64,000 nt of DNA from Pseudomonas sp. A-RE-19 (GTDB taxonomy: Bacteria; Pseudomonadota; Gammaproteobacteria; Pseudomonadales; Pseudomonadaceae). Of this stretch, positions 55,160 through 64,000 are shown piece by piece. The translations under genes and the position numbers were made by a program. A model generated the notes under the pieces. It was given only the letters and a program-made list of their open reading frames with translations. It did no database searches and was not told the origin of the DNA. The stretch lies in contig NZ_JAHBDQ010000003.1 in assembly GCF_019956555.1 (NCBI RefSeq), positions 124,001-188,000 on the forward strand, read 5' to 3'. Numbering within the stretch: position 1 is the stretch's first letter; each line of letters starts with the position of its first letter.

Positions 55160-55453
55160 TCAAGCCACGGTGCGCAGGCGCTTGAGGTCGAAGTGTTCGA
55201 GGAAGTCGCCGGCCTTGGCGCGAAAGTTCTGAATGTGGGCGCTGGCGTCATGGGCTTGCAGGGCTTCGTCGCCGCTCCAGTGTTCGATCATGTAAAAGGC
55301 CAGGGGATTGGCGAGGTCTTGATGCAGGTCGTATTGACTGCAACCGGCTTCGGCGCGCGTCGGTTCCAGCAGCGCACGCAGATGCTGTTCGAGGGCGTCC
55401 TGCTGACCGGGTTTAGCGATGAGGGTGGCAATAGCGGTAAACGGCTGGGACAT
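55160..55453 (-). CDS. Antibiotic biosynthesis monooxygenase-domain protein
   Basis: The 97-residue protein shows the ABM fold signature: ATLIAKPGQQDALEQHLRAL, EAGCSQYDLHQD and FYMIEHWSGDEALQAHDAS. Such proteins (YgiN-like) act as dimers on quinones or carry out cofactor-less oxidation. It is upstream of a quinone-oxidoreductase-like gene and divergent from a LysR regulator, which suggests redox or quinone stress as the theme; this is inference. About 115 bp lie between it and the LysR start. Confidence 0.9.
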   Translation of the reverse strand: MSQPFTAIATLIAKPGQQDALEQHLRALLEPTRAEAGCSQYDLHQDLANPLAFYMIEHWSGDEALQAHDASAHIQNFRAKAGDFLEHFDLKRLRTVA

Positions 55454-55567
55454 GGTCGACTCCGGAAACGGGATGATTTCAATGGGAGAGATGATTGGTT
55501 ATTTCTCTGCAAGATAAAACCGGCTAAAAGAGCAGTCTCTTTCAATATTTTTTTGATAATCGAGTTG

Positions 55568-56500
55568 ATGATGTTGCGTTTCGATGACTTGCAGTTGTTC
55601 GTTCGAGCCGCAGACCTGGGCAGTCTGTCGGCGGCGGCGCGGGGGATGGATATGTCGGCGGCGGTGGCGAGTGCGGCATTGAAGCGCATCGAACAACAAC
55701 TCGGCGCACGCTTGCTCGCCCGTTCTACCCGCAGCTTGCGCCTGACCGCTGAAGGCGAGGGCTTTCTGGAATACGCCCGTGCAGCCTTGAGCAATCTCGA
55801 TGAGGGTCGCCGCTTGCTGGCCAGCGGGCAGGATCAGGTCAGCGGGATTCTGCAGCTGTCGGCGCCTTCGGATTTCGGTCGCAACCTGCTGTTGCCGTGG
55901 CTCGACGAATTTCAGCGTGAGCATCCGAAACTCACCGTACGGTTATTGCTGGGTGACCGCATCGCCGACCTGTTCCGTCAACCGGTGGACATTGCTTTGC
56001 GTTACGGCGAACCGGAAGACTCGAGCCTGGTGGCGTTGCCCATCGCCGCGCAGAACCGCCGTGTGCTCTGTGCTGCGCCGAGCTATCTGGCCCGGCATGG
56101 CGAACCCCGGCAGCTGGAGCAACTGGCTCAGCACAATTGCCTGTTGTTCATGCTCGGTAGCCGGGTTCACGATCACTGGAGTTTCCACGATGGCAAACGC
56201 GAAGTGAGCCTGACGGTCAGTGGCGATCGCTTCAGTGACGACGCCGATGTGGTGCGTCTGTGGGCCGTGGCGGGGGCGGGGATTGCGTACAAGTCCTGGC
56301 TCGATGTCGCCGCCGATGTGCTGGCCGGTCGGTTGAAAGTGCTGATGCCGGAGCTGCTCTGCGAGCGCGCACCGCTGAATTTGCTGTGCGCCCATCGCGC
56401 ACAATTGAGTAAGCCGGTGAACCTTTTGCGGGAAATGCTTGCCAGCCGATGCGCTCGGATAAGCAGTCAATTTCCGACGATATCGGGTATTGATCATTAG
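55568..56500 (+). CDS. LysR family transcriptional regulator
   Basis: From the ATG at 55568 (MMLRFDDLQLFVRAADLGSL) it is 310 residues; the frame is open to 55193 but that part is the antisense of the ABM gene. The N-terminal winged HTH (about 5-65) is followed by a periplasmic-binding-protein-like effector domain (about 90-300; LSAPSDFGRNLLLPWLDEF). It is expected to control the divergent ABM/oxidoreductase pair, which its HTH-type neighbours commonly do. It is close to the PA-type LysR quinone/oxidative regulators, but no inducer can be named. Confidence 0.93.
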   Translation: MMLRFDDLQLFVRAADLGSLSAAARGMDMSAAVASAALKRIEQQLGARLLARSTRSLRLTAEGEGFLEYARAALSNLDEGRRLLASGQDQVSGILQLSAPSDFGRNLLLPWLDEFQREHPKLTVRLLLGDRIADLFRQPVDIALRYGEPEDSSLVALPIAAQNRRVLCAAPSYLARHGEPRQLEQLAQHNCLLFMLGSRVHDHWSFHDGKREVSLTVSGDRFSDDADVVRLWAVAGAGIAYKSWLDVAADVLAGRLKVLMPELLCERAPLNLLCAHRAQLSKPVNLLREMLASRCARISSQFPTISGIDH

Positions 56501-56815
56501 TCGCAGGCAAATAGCGAAATTTCTGTCAGCAACTATCACCACCAATGGATTCCCGAGGGCAGGAACCGGCGGTTAACCCGCTTATACTAGCGCTCGCCTC
56601 ATGTACGCACCGTCGACCTCGCAATGGCGAGTTCGCGTTCGATTCGGTCAGCCCCCATGGTCATCACCGGTCCTTCGCTGCACCCGCGAAGCAATGGCCT
56701 GGGTGAGTGGGTGGCTTTGCCGGTTTATGGCGGTTTTCGCGTCTTGGCCGACGACACATTACTGGTCAAGATGTCTCTGAGCAGTAGACGAAACGATTCA
56801 ACAGGGAGTGAATAC
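56501..56815. other. 315-bp gap between the LysR and ArsR-type genes
   Basis: No gene is supported here. A possible -10 box (TATACT, 56583-56588) lies about 230 bp before the ArsR-type start. The reading frame of the downstream gene stays open back to 56624, but codon use there is poor, so I treat 56624-56815 as non-coding leader or as a decayed extension. Confidence 0.5.
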
Positions 56816-57550
56816 ATGGAACATGCACCTTGCATCAGCCAGATCGCCACGTTGCTGGCTGACCCCAAGCGCAGCGCAATGATGTGGGCCTTGATGGACG
56901 GCTCGGCGCGACAGACCGAAGAGCTGGCATTGCTGGCCGGCCTGTCGCCGTCTTCGGCCAGTGCGCATTTGGGGCGTTTGTCCGCCGGAGGTCTGTTGAA
57001 AGTCGAAACCCGTGGACGCAAACGGTTTTTCCGGCTTGCCGCACCTGAAATCGGTGCCGCGATAGAAGCCTTGGCCAGCGCTACCCTGGCCAGTACTCCC
57101 CAGGACATTCCAGACATCTTCAAGCGCCCGAGCCCAATCGCCAAACCTCAAGCGGCACCGTCGTCACTGTTGCGGGCCAGGCTTTGCGACGATCACCTGG
57201 GAGGCACCCTGGCCGCCGATCTCTATCAACGCCTGCTGGATGCTGGCTGGATCGAACAATTCGATCAGCGGGTCATGATCACGCACAAGGGCGCCACGCA
57301 ATTGGCGACACGCGGTGTGTTCATCCAGGCGCTGGCCCACCGTAACGGTCGAGTGGCCTGCGCTTGCCCGGACTGGAGCGAAAGACGTCCGCACATGGGT
57401 GGCTCATTGGGCGCGGCGTTGTTGCAGCTGTTCATGCAGTCCGGCTGGCTGAGCCTGCCCAACGATTCGCGAGCCTTGCAGATCACCGCTGCGGGGCAAC
57501 GTGAAATCCATCGATTCGCCAAGGAAACCGAGCTGGAACTGGCGCTTTAG
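56816..57550 (+). CDS. ArsR-type HTH regulator with a long C-terminal domain
   Basis: From the ATG at 56816, with AGGGAG upstream, it is 244 residues. The N-terminal winged HTH (about 5-85; LSPSSASAHLGRLSAGGLLKVETRGRKRFF) is ArsR-type. The C-terminal part (about 115-240) carries a second, winged-helix-like pattern and the CACPDWSERRPHMGGSLG segment with two cysteines. Ordinary ArsR repressors have about 100 residues. The MFS transporter gene follows after 136 bp on the same strand and is the likely target. Confidence 0.88.
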   Translation: MEHAPCISQIATLLADPKRSAMMWALMDGSARQTEELALLAGLSPSSASAHLGRLSAGGLLKVETRGRKRFFRLAAPEIGAAIEALASATLASTPQDIPDIFKRPSPIAKPQAAPSSLLRARLCDDHLGGTLAADLYQRLLDAGWIEQFDQRVMITHKGATQLATRGVFIQALAHRNGRVACACPDWSERRPHMGGSLGAALLQLFMQSGWLSLPNDSRALQITAAGQREIHRFAKETELELAL

Positions 57551-57686
57551 AGCCATTGAGGCGCGACGTCCGGGATCCTGGGTTTCAGGCGTCGTTCAGA
57601 GCTGTGGCCAGGTCGCATCCAGCAATAACCCCCATCCGCTATCGCGCACACTCGATCCGGGGACTTTCGGATTGGGGGAATGTGGC

Positions 57687-59069
57687 ATGGAAACACGAAG
57701 CTTCAGCGCGGCAGAACGATTGGAACGGCTGCCTGTCAGCGGTTATCACCGCATCATTTTCATCATCATTGCCCTGGCGTTTTTCTTCGACTCCATGGAC
57801 CTGGCGATGATGACCTTCCTGCTCGGCTCGATCAAAACCGAGTTCGGCTTGAGCACGGCACAGGCCGGGTTGCTGGCCAGTTCGAGTTTCTTCGGTATGG
57901 TCGTGGGCGCGTCGCTGTCGGGCATGTTGGCCGATCGCTTCGGGCGCAAACCGGTGTTTCAGTGGAGCATCGTGTTGTGGGGCATCGCCAGCTATCTGTG
58001 CTCCACGGTGCAGAATGTCGAAACGCTGACACTGTTCCGAATCCTGTTGGGGATCGGTATGGGCATGGAGTTTCCGATAGCCCAGTCGATGCTGTCGGAG
58101 CTGATTCCAGCCAAACGCCGTGGGCGTTACATCGCGTTGATGGACGGTTTTTGGCCGCTCGGTTTCGTCGCCGCCGGGGTACTGTCGTACTTCCTGTTGC
58201 CGGTGATTGGCTGGCGCGACATTTTTCTGGTGTTGGCGGTACCGGCGGTGTTCGTCCTGGCGATTCGTTTTTTTATTCCCGAGTCACCTCGCTGGCTGGA
58301 ACAGGCCGGGCATCATGACGCGGCGGACAAGGTCTTGCACCGCATCGAAGCGCGGGTTCGGGCTTCACTGGGCCGTGCGGATTTGCCTGAGCCGATTCGT
58401 CTGCCACAGGTGGCGAGTCACCCGGGTACTTTCTTCTCTGCGCTGCGGCAGATCTGGTCGCCGCAATATCGCCAGCGCACGATGATGATCTGGAGCGTGT
58501 GGTTCTTTGCCTTGCTGGGTTTCTATGGCCTGACGTCCTGGCTCAGCGCATTGTTGCAACAGTCGGGTTTCGCGGTGACCCAGTCGGTGTATTACACGGT
58601 GCTGATTTCCCTCGGCGGGATTCCCGGTTTCCTCATGGCTGCCTGGCTGGTGGAGCGGTGGGGGCGTAAACCGGTGTGTGTCGTGACGTTGCTCGGCGGC
58701 GGGGTTATGGCGTTTCTTTATGGCCAGAGTGCGGTGTTCGGCGGCAACGTCAGCCTGTTGATTACCTCGGGGCTGCTGATGCAGTTCTTCCTGTTCGGCA
58801 TGTGGGCGGTGCTCTACACCTACACCCCTGAGTTGTACCCGACGTCGGCACGGGCCACGGGCTCGGGGTTTGCTTCGGCCATCGGTCGCGTGGGGTCGTT
58901 GCTCGGGCCATTGGTGACCGGGCTGGTGTTCCCGATGACAGGGCAGGGCGGGGTATTTGCGTTGGGAGCGATGTGCTTTGCGATTGCGGCGGGGGTGGTG
59001 TGGATGTTCGGGATGGAGACCCGGGGCAAGACGCTGGAAGAGTTGAGTGAGGCAGAGGTCGTTGGCTGA
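57687..59069 (+). CDS. MFS transporter, sugar/aromatic-acid type
   Basis: From the ATG at 57687, with GGGGGA upstream, it is 460 residues with twelve predicted membrane helices. It has FFFDSMDLAMMTFLLGSI at helix 1 and motif A in MLADRFGRKPVFQ (about 85-97), and a central loop of about 60 residues. It resembles the NiaP/MucK group of proton symporters for aromatic acids or sugars; the substrate is not known. It lies downstream of the ArsR-type regulator, a probable regulator-target pair. Confidence 0.92.
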   Translation: METRSFSAAERLERLPVSGYHRIIFIIIALAFFFDSMDLAMMTFLLGSIKTEFGLSTAQAGLLASSSFFGMVVGASLSGMLADRFGRKPVFQWSIVLWGIASYLCSTVQNVETLTLFRILLGIGMGMEFPIAQSMLSELIPAKRRGRYIALMDGFWPLGFVAAGVLSYFLLPVIGWRDIFLVLAVPAVFVLAIRFFIPESPRWLEQAGHHDAADKVLHRIEARVRASLGRADLPEPIRLPQVASHPGTFFSALRQIWSPQYRQRTMMIWSVWFFALLGFYGLTSWLSALLQQSGFAVTQSVYYTVLISLGGIPGFLMAAWLVERWGRKPVCVVTLLGGGVMAFLYGQSAVFGGNVSLLITSGLLMQFFLFGMWAVLYTYTPELYPTSARATGSGFASAIGRVGSLLGPLVTGLVFPMTGQGGVFALGAMCFAIAAGVVWMFGMETRGKTLEELSEAEVVG

Positions 59070-59079
59070 ACATAGTCCC

Positions 59080-59169
59080 TGTGGGAGCGAGCCTGCTCGC
59101 GATGAGGCCATAACATTCAGTATCAATGTTGAACGTCAGTCCGCTATCGCGAGCAGGCTCGCTCCCACA
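59080..59169. repeat. REPIN, gagcctgctcgcga family
   Basis: Perfectly pairing heads TGTGGGAGCGAGCCTGCTCG (59080-59105) and its complement (to 59169), with spacer AACATTCAGTATCAATGTTG, between convergent genes. Confidence 0.95.
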
Positions 59170-59186
59170 GGTTTATTTGGTGAACC

Positions 59187-60173
<987 letters not shown>

Positions 60174-60221
60174 CTACAGATGCCCGTGGAAACAATGAGC
60201 AAAACCTGACCAGCCGGTTCA

Positions 60222-61187
60222 TTACACAGCTTCCTGTTCCCGCCGATAGACGTAGGTATCGGCGAAGCGCGACAGCAGGAATTCGGCGCAGGTGGTGGCC
60301 GGATACTTCGCCGGATGCTGGTCGTCCTGGCAACCGGGCAGGCATTCAATGGCGGTGTCTGGATGCGGTTCGGCAAAGAATGGCATCGAGTACCGGTCCA
60401 CCCCCAGCGGGCTGATCACGCGGTGCGGCGTCGACAGGTAACGGTCGTTACTCCAGCGCGCCATCATGTCGCCGAGATTGACCACGAACGTGCCCTCGAT
60501 CGGCGGCGCATCGATCCATTCGCCCCGCACGTTACGCACTTGCAGACCGCCCGCGGCATCCTGGTAGAGCAGGGTGATGCAGCCGTAATCGGTGTGAGCA
60601 CCGGCCCCTTGCTGATCTTCGGTGCTGGCGGTGTGGCGCGGCGGGTAATGAATCATCCGCAGCACGCTGACCGGTTCTTTGAAACGGCTATCGAAGAAGT
60701 CGCGCTCGATGCCCAGTGCCAGGGTCATGGCCCGCAGCAGGGTTTGGGCGAGCGCCTGCATGTCGACGTAGTGTTGCTCCATCAACGATTCCCAACCGGG
60801 TATCGACGGATGACGGTTGGGACCGCGCAAGGGTTTTTCCGCCAGCACCTCGGGATGACCGGCCGGCAAGTGCAAGCCCATGTCGAAGGTTTCCTTCAGG
60901 TCACTGGGTTTGCTCGGATCGAGTTGCTCGGTGGCGATGGCGCCATAACCGCGGTGGTGACGAGTCTGGGTGATGTCGATTTTGAGTTTTTCGGCGGCGG
61001 GCAGGGCGAAGAAACGTTGGGCGTGGCCGAGCACAGCGTCGATGCGCGACGGGGCGATCGGGTGGCCTTTTATGTAGAAAAAGCCCCATTCGCGGCAGGC
61101 ATGGTCGATTTGTGTGGCGATCGATTTCCAGGCGTTTTGATCAGCGCTGTAGAGCGGGCTGATGTCGATGATTGGGAGTTGGTTCAT
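60222..61187 (-). CDS. 2-oxoglutarate/Fe(II)-dependent oxygenase, IPNS-like
   Basis: The 321-residue protein has the isopenicillin N synthase/gibberellin-oxidase fold: N-terminal DIOX_N region (PIIDISPLYSADQNAW), the iron triad HxD in AHTDYGCITLLYQD (about 189-202) and a histidine in STPHRVISP (about 245-253), with the 2-oxoglutarate-binding Arg in RVIS. Substrate unknown. The gene lies between adenine deaminase and the BMP-binding protein, as does PA0147, so a purine or related heterocycle is possible; this is inference from context. Confidence 0.92.
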   Translation of the reverse strand: MNQLPIIDISPLYSADQNAWKSIATQIDHACREWGFFYIKGHPIAPSRIDAVLGHAQRFFALPAAEKLKIDITQTRHHRGYGAIATEQLDPSKPSDLKETFDMGLHLPAGHPEVLAEKPLRGPNRHPSIPGWESLMEQHYVDMQALAQTLLRAMTLALGIERDFFDSRFKEPVSVLRMIHYPPRHTASTEDQQGAGAHTDYGCITLLYQDAAGGLQVRNVRGEWIDAPPIEGTFVVNLGDMMARWSNDRYLSTPHRVISPLGVDRYSMPFFAEPHPDTAIECLPGCQDDQHPAKYPATTCAEFLLSRFADTYVYRREQEAV

Positions 61188-61217
61188 GCGCAGTCCTTAA
61201 GAACGCTGAAAATCCAT

Positions 61218-61307
61218 TGTGGGAGCGAGCCTGCTCGCGATGAGGCCATTACATTCAGCATCAATGTTGAATGTCCGTCCGCTATCGCGAGCAGGCTCGC
61301 TCCCACA
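61218..61307. repeat. REPIN, gagcctgctcgcga family
   Basis: Perfect pair (61218-61243 and 61282-61307) with spacer TACATTCAGCATCAATGTTG, nearly identical to the REPIN at 59080-59169, 2 kb away; the two are almost certainly recent copies of one sequence. Confidence 0.95.
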
Positions 61308-61328
61308 GGGTTTTGTGTTCGGCCGGAA

Positions 61329-62411
61329 TTACTTCGGTATCTCGGCCTTCATCCCTTCGACGTAGTAGTTCATCGACGCCAGTTGCGCATTGGTTGCCGT
61401 CGCGCCCGCCGGGATTTTCTCCACGCCGGCCTGGTCCTTGATCGGCCCGGTGAACGGATGCAGCGCGCCGCTCTTGATGTCGGCAATGATCTGCTCGGCT
61501 TCGGTTTTCACCGCGGCTGGCACCAGGTCGCTGATCGGCAGCTCAACCGTACCCTCCTTCAGACCGCCCCAGTAATCCTGGGATTTCCAGGTGTGGTCGA
61601 GCACGCTCTGAGTCGCCTGAATGTAGTGCGGCCCCCAGTTATTGACGATAGACGTCAGCACCGCTTTCGGCCCGAAGTGCGCCATGTCCGACGCATATCC
61701 GACGGCATACACGCCGCGACGTTCGGCCGCCTGGATCGGTGCCGGGCTGTCGGTGTGCTGGAACACCACGTCCACGCCCTGGTCGATCAACGCATTGGCA
61801 GCGTCAGCTTCCTTGCCCGGGTCGAACCAGGAATTGACCCACACCACTTTGATCTCGGTGCCCGGGTTGTACTTGTTCAGGGCCAGTTGGATGGCGTTGA
61901 TGTCGCGGATCACTTCTGGAATCGGGAAGGAAGCGACGTAGCCGATTTTCTTGGTCTTGGTCATTTTCGCTGCGAGGAAACCGCCGACGTAGCGGCCCTC
62001 GTAAGTGCGTGCCAGGTAAGTGCCAAGGTTCTTGTCCTGCTTGTAGCCGGTGGCGTGTTCGAAGGTCACTTTGGGAAATTGCTTGGCGACTTTCAGGGTC
62101 GGGTTCATGTAGCCGAAAGACGTGGTGAAGATCAGGTCGTATTGGTCCTTGGCCATGTTGCGGATCACCCGCTCGGCATCGGCGCCTTCGGCAACGTTCT
62201 CCACATAATTGGTGGTGATCTGCTCGCCGAATTTCTCCGCCAACGCCTTGCGTCCCTGTTCATGCTGATACGTCCAGCCGTGGTCACCGATCGGGCCGAT
62301 ATAGACGAAGCCGACTTTCAGCGGGTCGGCGGCACTGGCGGTCAGGCTGGCGCTCAGACCGATGGCTGCGGCGACAGCGCAAAGTAGCTGCTTCAACGGA
62401 CGTTTATGCAT
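61329..62411 (-). CDS. BMP-family ABC transporter substrate-binding protein
   Basis: From the ATG at 62411, with GGAG upstream, it is 360 residues with a Sec signal peptide (MHKRPLKQLLCAVAAAIG..., cleaved near ASA). Mature domain: KVGFVYIGPIGDHGWTYQHE, the BMP/PnrA (basic membrane protein) fold, which binds purine nucleosides or bases. No lipobox is evident. Its permease and ATPase partners are not adjacent in the window. It is flanked by 8-oxoguanine deaminase and dioxygenase genes, which supports a purine substrate. Confidence 0.93.
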   Translation of the reverse strand: MHKRPLKQLLCAVAAAIGLSASLTASAADPLKVGFVYIGPIGDHGWTYQHEQGRKALAEKFGEQITTNYVENVAEGADAERVIRNMAKDQYDLIFTTSFGYMNPTLKVAKQFPKVTFEHATGYKQDKNLGTYLARTYEGRYVGGFLAAKMTKTKKIGYVASFPIPEVIRDINAIQLALNKYNPGTEIKVVWVNSWFDPGKEADAANALIDQGVDVVFQHTDSPAPIQAAERRGVYAVGYASDMAHFGPKAVLTSIVNNWGPHYIQATQSVLDHTWKSQDYWGGLKEGTVELPISDLVPAAVKTEAEQIIADIKSGALHPFTGPIKDQAGVEKIPAGATATNAQLASMNYYVEGMKAEIPK

Positions 62412-62479
62412 GAACGGGAACTCCATTTTGTTGTGAGATGGAGGAGGGCAATGCAAATTGCTGACCAACAGGACAACAA

Positions 62480-62562
62480 AATCAAAAGATCGCAGCCTGC
62501 GGCAGCTCCTACAGGGGTACGCGAAATCATGTAGGAGCTGCCGCAGGCTGCGATCTTTTGAT
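62480..62562. repeat. Divergent REP pair, gctgcgatcttttgat family
   Basis: A reverse copy (62480-62513) and a forward copy (62530-62562) point heads together, with a 16-bp gap, unlike the normal REPIN. The arms GCTGCCGCAGGCTGCGATC are identical, so the copies are recent. Confidence 0.9.
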
Positions 62563-62659
62563 GTTCAATTCACCACAGAACCATCCCGGTGCGCCCTCAC
62601 CAATCCACGCCATCCACTGGTGCGGGCGCCTCACACAAAACGGTGGGAGCGGTGTTGTG

Positions 62660-64000
62660 TCAGGTACCGGCGATCAACTGCCGAGCCGCCTGGCTATGAT
62701 CGGCAATCAACCCTTTCAGATCCAGCCCCTCAACCTGTCCATCGATCACCCGCCACTTTCCGCCGACCATCACCCGGTCCGCTCGATCCGCGCCGCACAG
62801 CAGCAGCGCCGACACCGGATCGTGGCTGCCGGAGAAGCGCAGTTCATCGAGCTTGAACAGCGCCAGATCCGCTTGCTTGCCCACTGCCAGTTCGCCGATA
62901 TCGCTGCGCCCGAGTAACTGCGCCGAGCCCTTGGTCGCCCAGCCCAGTACCAACTCCGGCGTAATTTTTTCCGCGCCATAACGCAGCCGTTGGATGTACA
63001 GCGCCTGACGGGTTTCGAGGATCATGTTCGACGCATCGTTGGACGCCGAACCGTCCACGCCCAGACCCAGCAGCGCACCCGCGGCGGTCAGGTCCAGCGT
63101 CGGGCAAATGCCGGAGGCCAGACGCATGTTCGAACTCGGGCAATGGCAAATACCGGTGCCGGCCGCGCCGAGGCGGGCGATTTCGTCGGGGTTGAAATGG
63201 ATGCCGTGGGCGAGCCAGGTGCGTGGGCCGAGCCAGCCGACGCTGTCCAGATAATCCACAGTGCGCAGGCCAAAGCGTTGCAGGCAGAAGTCCTCTTCAT
63301 CGAGGGTTTCTGCCAGGTGCGTGTGCAGGCGTACGTCGAGGGTGTTCGCCAGTTCGGCGCTGGCGGACATGATCTGCGGGGTCACCGAAAACGGTGAGCA
63401 GGGCGCCAGGGCGATTTGAATCTGCGCCCCATCGCCGCGCTCGTGGTACTCGGCAATCAAACGTTGGCTGTCGTCGAGGATCACTTCGCCTTGCTGGACG
63501 GTTTGCTGCGGTGGCAGGCCGCCGTCTTTTTCGCCAAGACTCATGGAGCCGCGAGTGAGCATGGCGCGCATGCCCAGTTCGCGAACACTCTCGACCTGCA
63601 CATCGATCGCGTTTTCCAGGCCTTCCGGAAACAGGTAATGGTGATCGGCGGCGGTGGTGCAACCGGACAGCAGCAACTCGGCCAACGCGACTTTGGTGGC
63701 GAGGGCAAGTTTTTCAGGGGTGAGGCGAGCCCAGACCGGATAGAGGGTTTTCAGCCACGGGAACAACGGCTGATTGACCACGGGTGCCCAGGCACGGGTC
63801 AGGGTTTGATAGAAGTGGTGATGGGTGTTGATCAGCCCCGGCAGGATCACGTGTTCGCGAGCATCGAAAACGTGGTCACAGGGCACCGAGGGTTGCTGGC
63901 CGGCGCTGAGCACTTCGACGATCAAACCGTCTTGCACAACTAAGCCGCCACGGGCATCGAGCGCGTTGGCCGTGAAAATGGCGAGGGGGTTTTTTAACCA
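62660..64000 (-). CDS. 8-oxoguanine deaminase, 5' end cut by the window edge
   Basis: The frame is open from 62660 past the right edge; the 446 codons inside the window begin WLKNPLAIFTANALDARGG, so only a few N-terminal residues are missing. An amidohydrolase with the metal site in INTHHHFYQTL, a histidine in LHTHLAET, WLAHGIHF and GVDGSASND. The family and its close order with adenine deaminase, dioxygenase and BMP-binding protein match P. aeruginosa PA0142-PA0148, whose PA0142 deaminates 8-oxoguanine. It acts in salvage or removal of oxidised purine. Confidence 0.9.
   Translation of the reverse strand, partial: WLKNPLAIFTANALDARGGLVVQDGLIVEVLSAGQQPSVPCDHVFDAREHVILPGLINTHHHFYQTLTRAWAPVVNQPLFPWLKTLYPVWARLTPEKLALATKVALAELLLSGCTTAADHHYLFPEGLENAIDVQVESVRELGMRAMLTRGSMSLGEKDGGLPPQQTVQQGEVILDDSQRLIAEYHERGDGAQIQIALAPCSPFSVTPQIMSASAELANTLDVRLHTHLAETLDEEDFCLQRFGLRTVDYLDSVGWLGPRTWLAHGIHFNPDEIARLGAAGTGICHCPSSNMRLASGICPTLDLTAAGALLGLGVDGSASNDASNMILETRQALYIQRLRYGAEKITPELVLGWATKGSAQLLGRSDIGELAVGKQADLALFKLDELRFSGSHDPVSALLLCGADRADRVMVGGKWRVIDGQVEGLDLKGLIADHSQAARQLIAGT

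Overview
The window is a chromosomal segment of a Pseudomonas of the fluorescens group. Three things point there. Gene order from 3.7 to 26.4 kb is the pseudomonad block known in P. aeruginosa as PA4856 down to PA4839 (retS, purD, purH, fis, dusB, a zinc-ribbon DUF3426 gene, prmA, accC, accB, aroQ, dsbD, a chemoreceptor, gcbA, DUF2333, Nudix, SUI1, speA). Coding sequence is GC-rich with strong GC3. Intergenic gaps carry many copies of the short palindromic REP/REPIN elements typical of fluorescent pseudomonads. No tRNA, rRNA, CRISPR array or complete insertion sequence was seen.

Layout. 0-3.0 kb is an accessory island of unfamiliar genes with lower GC. It holds one small ORF at the left edge and three diverged members of one unnamed protein family, separated by strong hairpins. 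3.0-26.4 kb is conserved core: MarC, the RetS hybrid kinase, purine synthesis (purD, purH), the dusB-fis operon, prmA, the accBC-aroQ operon, dsbD, a chemoreceptor, the diguanylate cyclase GcbA, and speA. 26.6-28.8 kb is an accessory type VI secretion pair, a short VgrG and a DUF4123 adaptor, with no effector gene after them. 28.8-33.2 kb carries a MATE exporter, a MazG-like pyrophosphohydrolase, CmoM and two tandem DUF4136 lipoproteins.

33.2-36.5 kb is what remains of a Tad (Flp) pilus locus. A PprA-like kinase, a TadE-like pseudopilin and a PprB-like regulator are intact, the prepilin peptidase is a truncated and frameshifted pseudogene, and no tad/rcp/flp genes follow. 36.5-38.2 kb is REP-rich and contains a DUF6124/DUF3077-type gene behind a leader with several competing stems, and a stand-alone receiver protein. 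38.2-42.0 kb is a divergent fatty-acyl cluster (MaoC hydratase, FabG4-type reductase, thiolase). 42.0-48.7 kb has an SBF-type transporter with an AraC regulator, a dCache chemoreceptor, a RIO-type kinase and an MFS exporter.

48.7-52.4 kb is a copper module: copA and cueR overlap by four bases, copZ is nearby, and both copA and copZ have a CueR-type operator in a 19-bp promoter spacer. 52.5-59.1 kb has two further MFS transporters and three regulator/enzyme groups. 59.2-64.0 kb is purine salvage and transport: adenine deaminase, a 2OG-Fe(II) oxygenase, a BMP-family binding protein, and an 8-oxoguanine deaminase cut by the right edge.

Several parts bear on one decision, sessile or motile life: RetS (Gac/Rsm control), GcbA (c-di-GMP), two chemoreceptors, the PprAB pair and the T6SS spike. 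Many starts were moved inward from the longest reading frame, using ribosome-binding sites and family N-termini; this is stated per gene.
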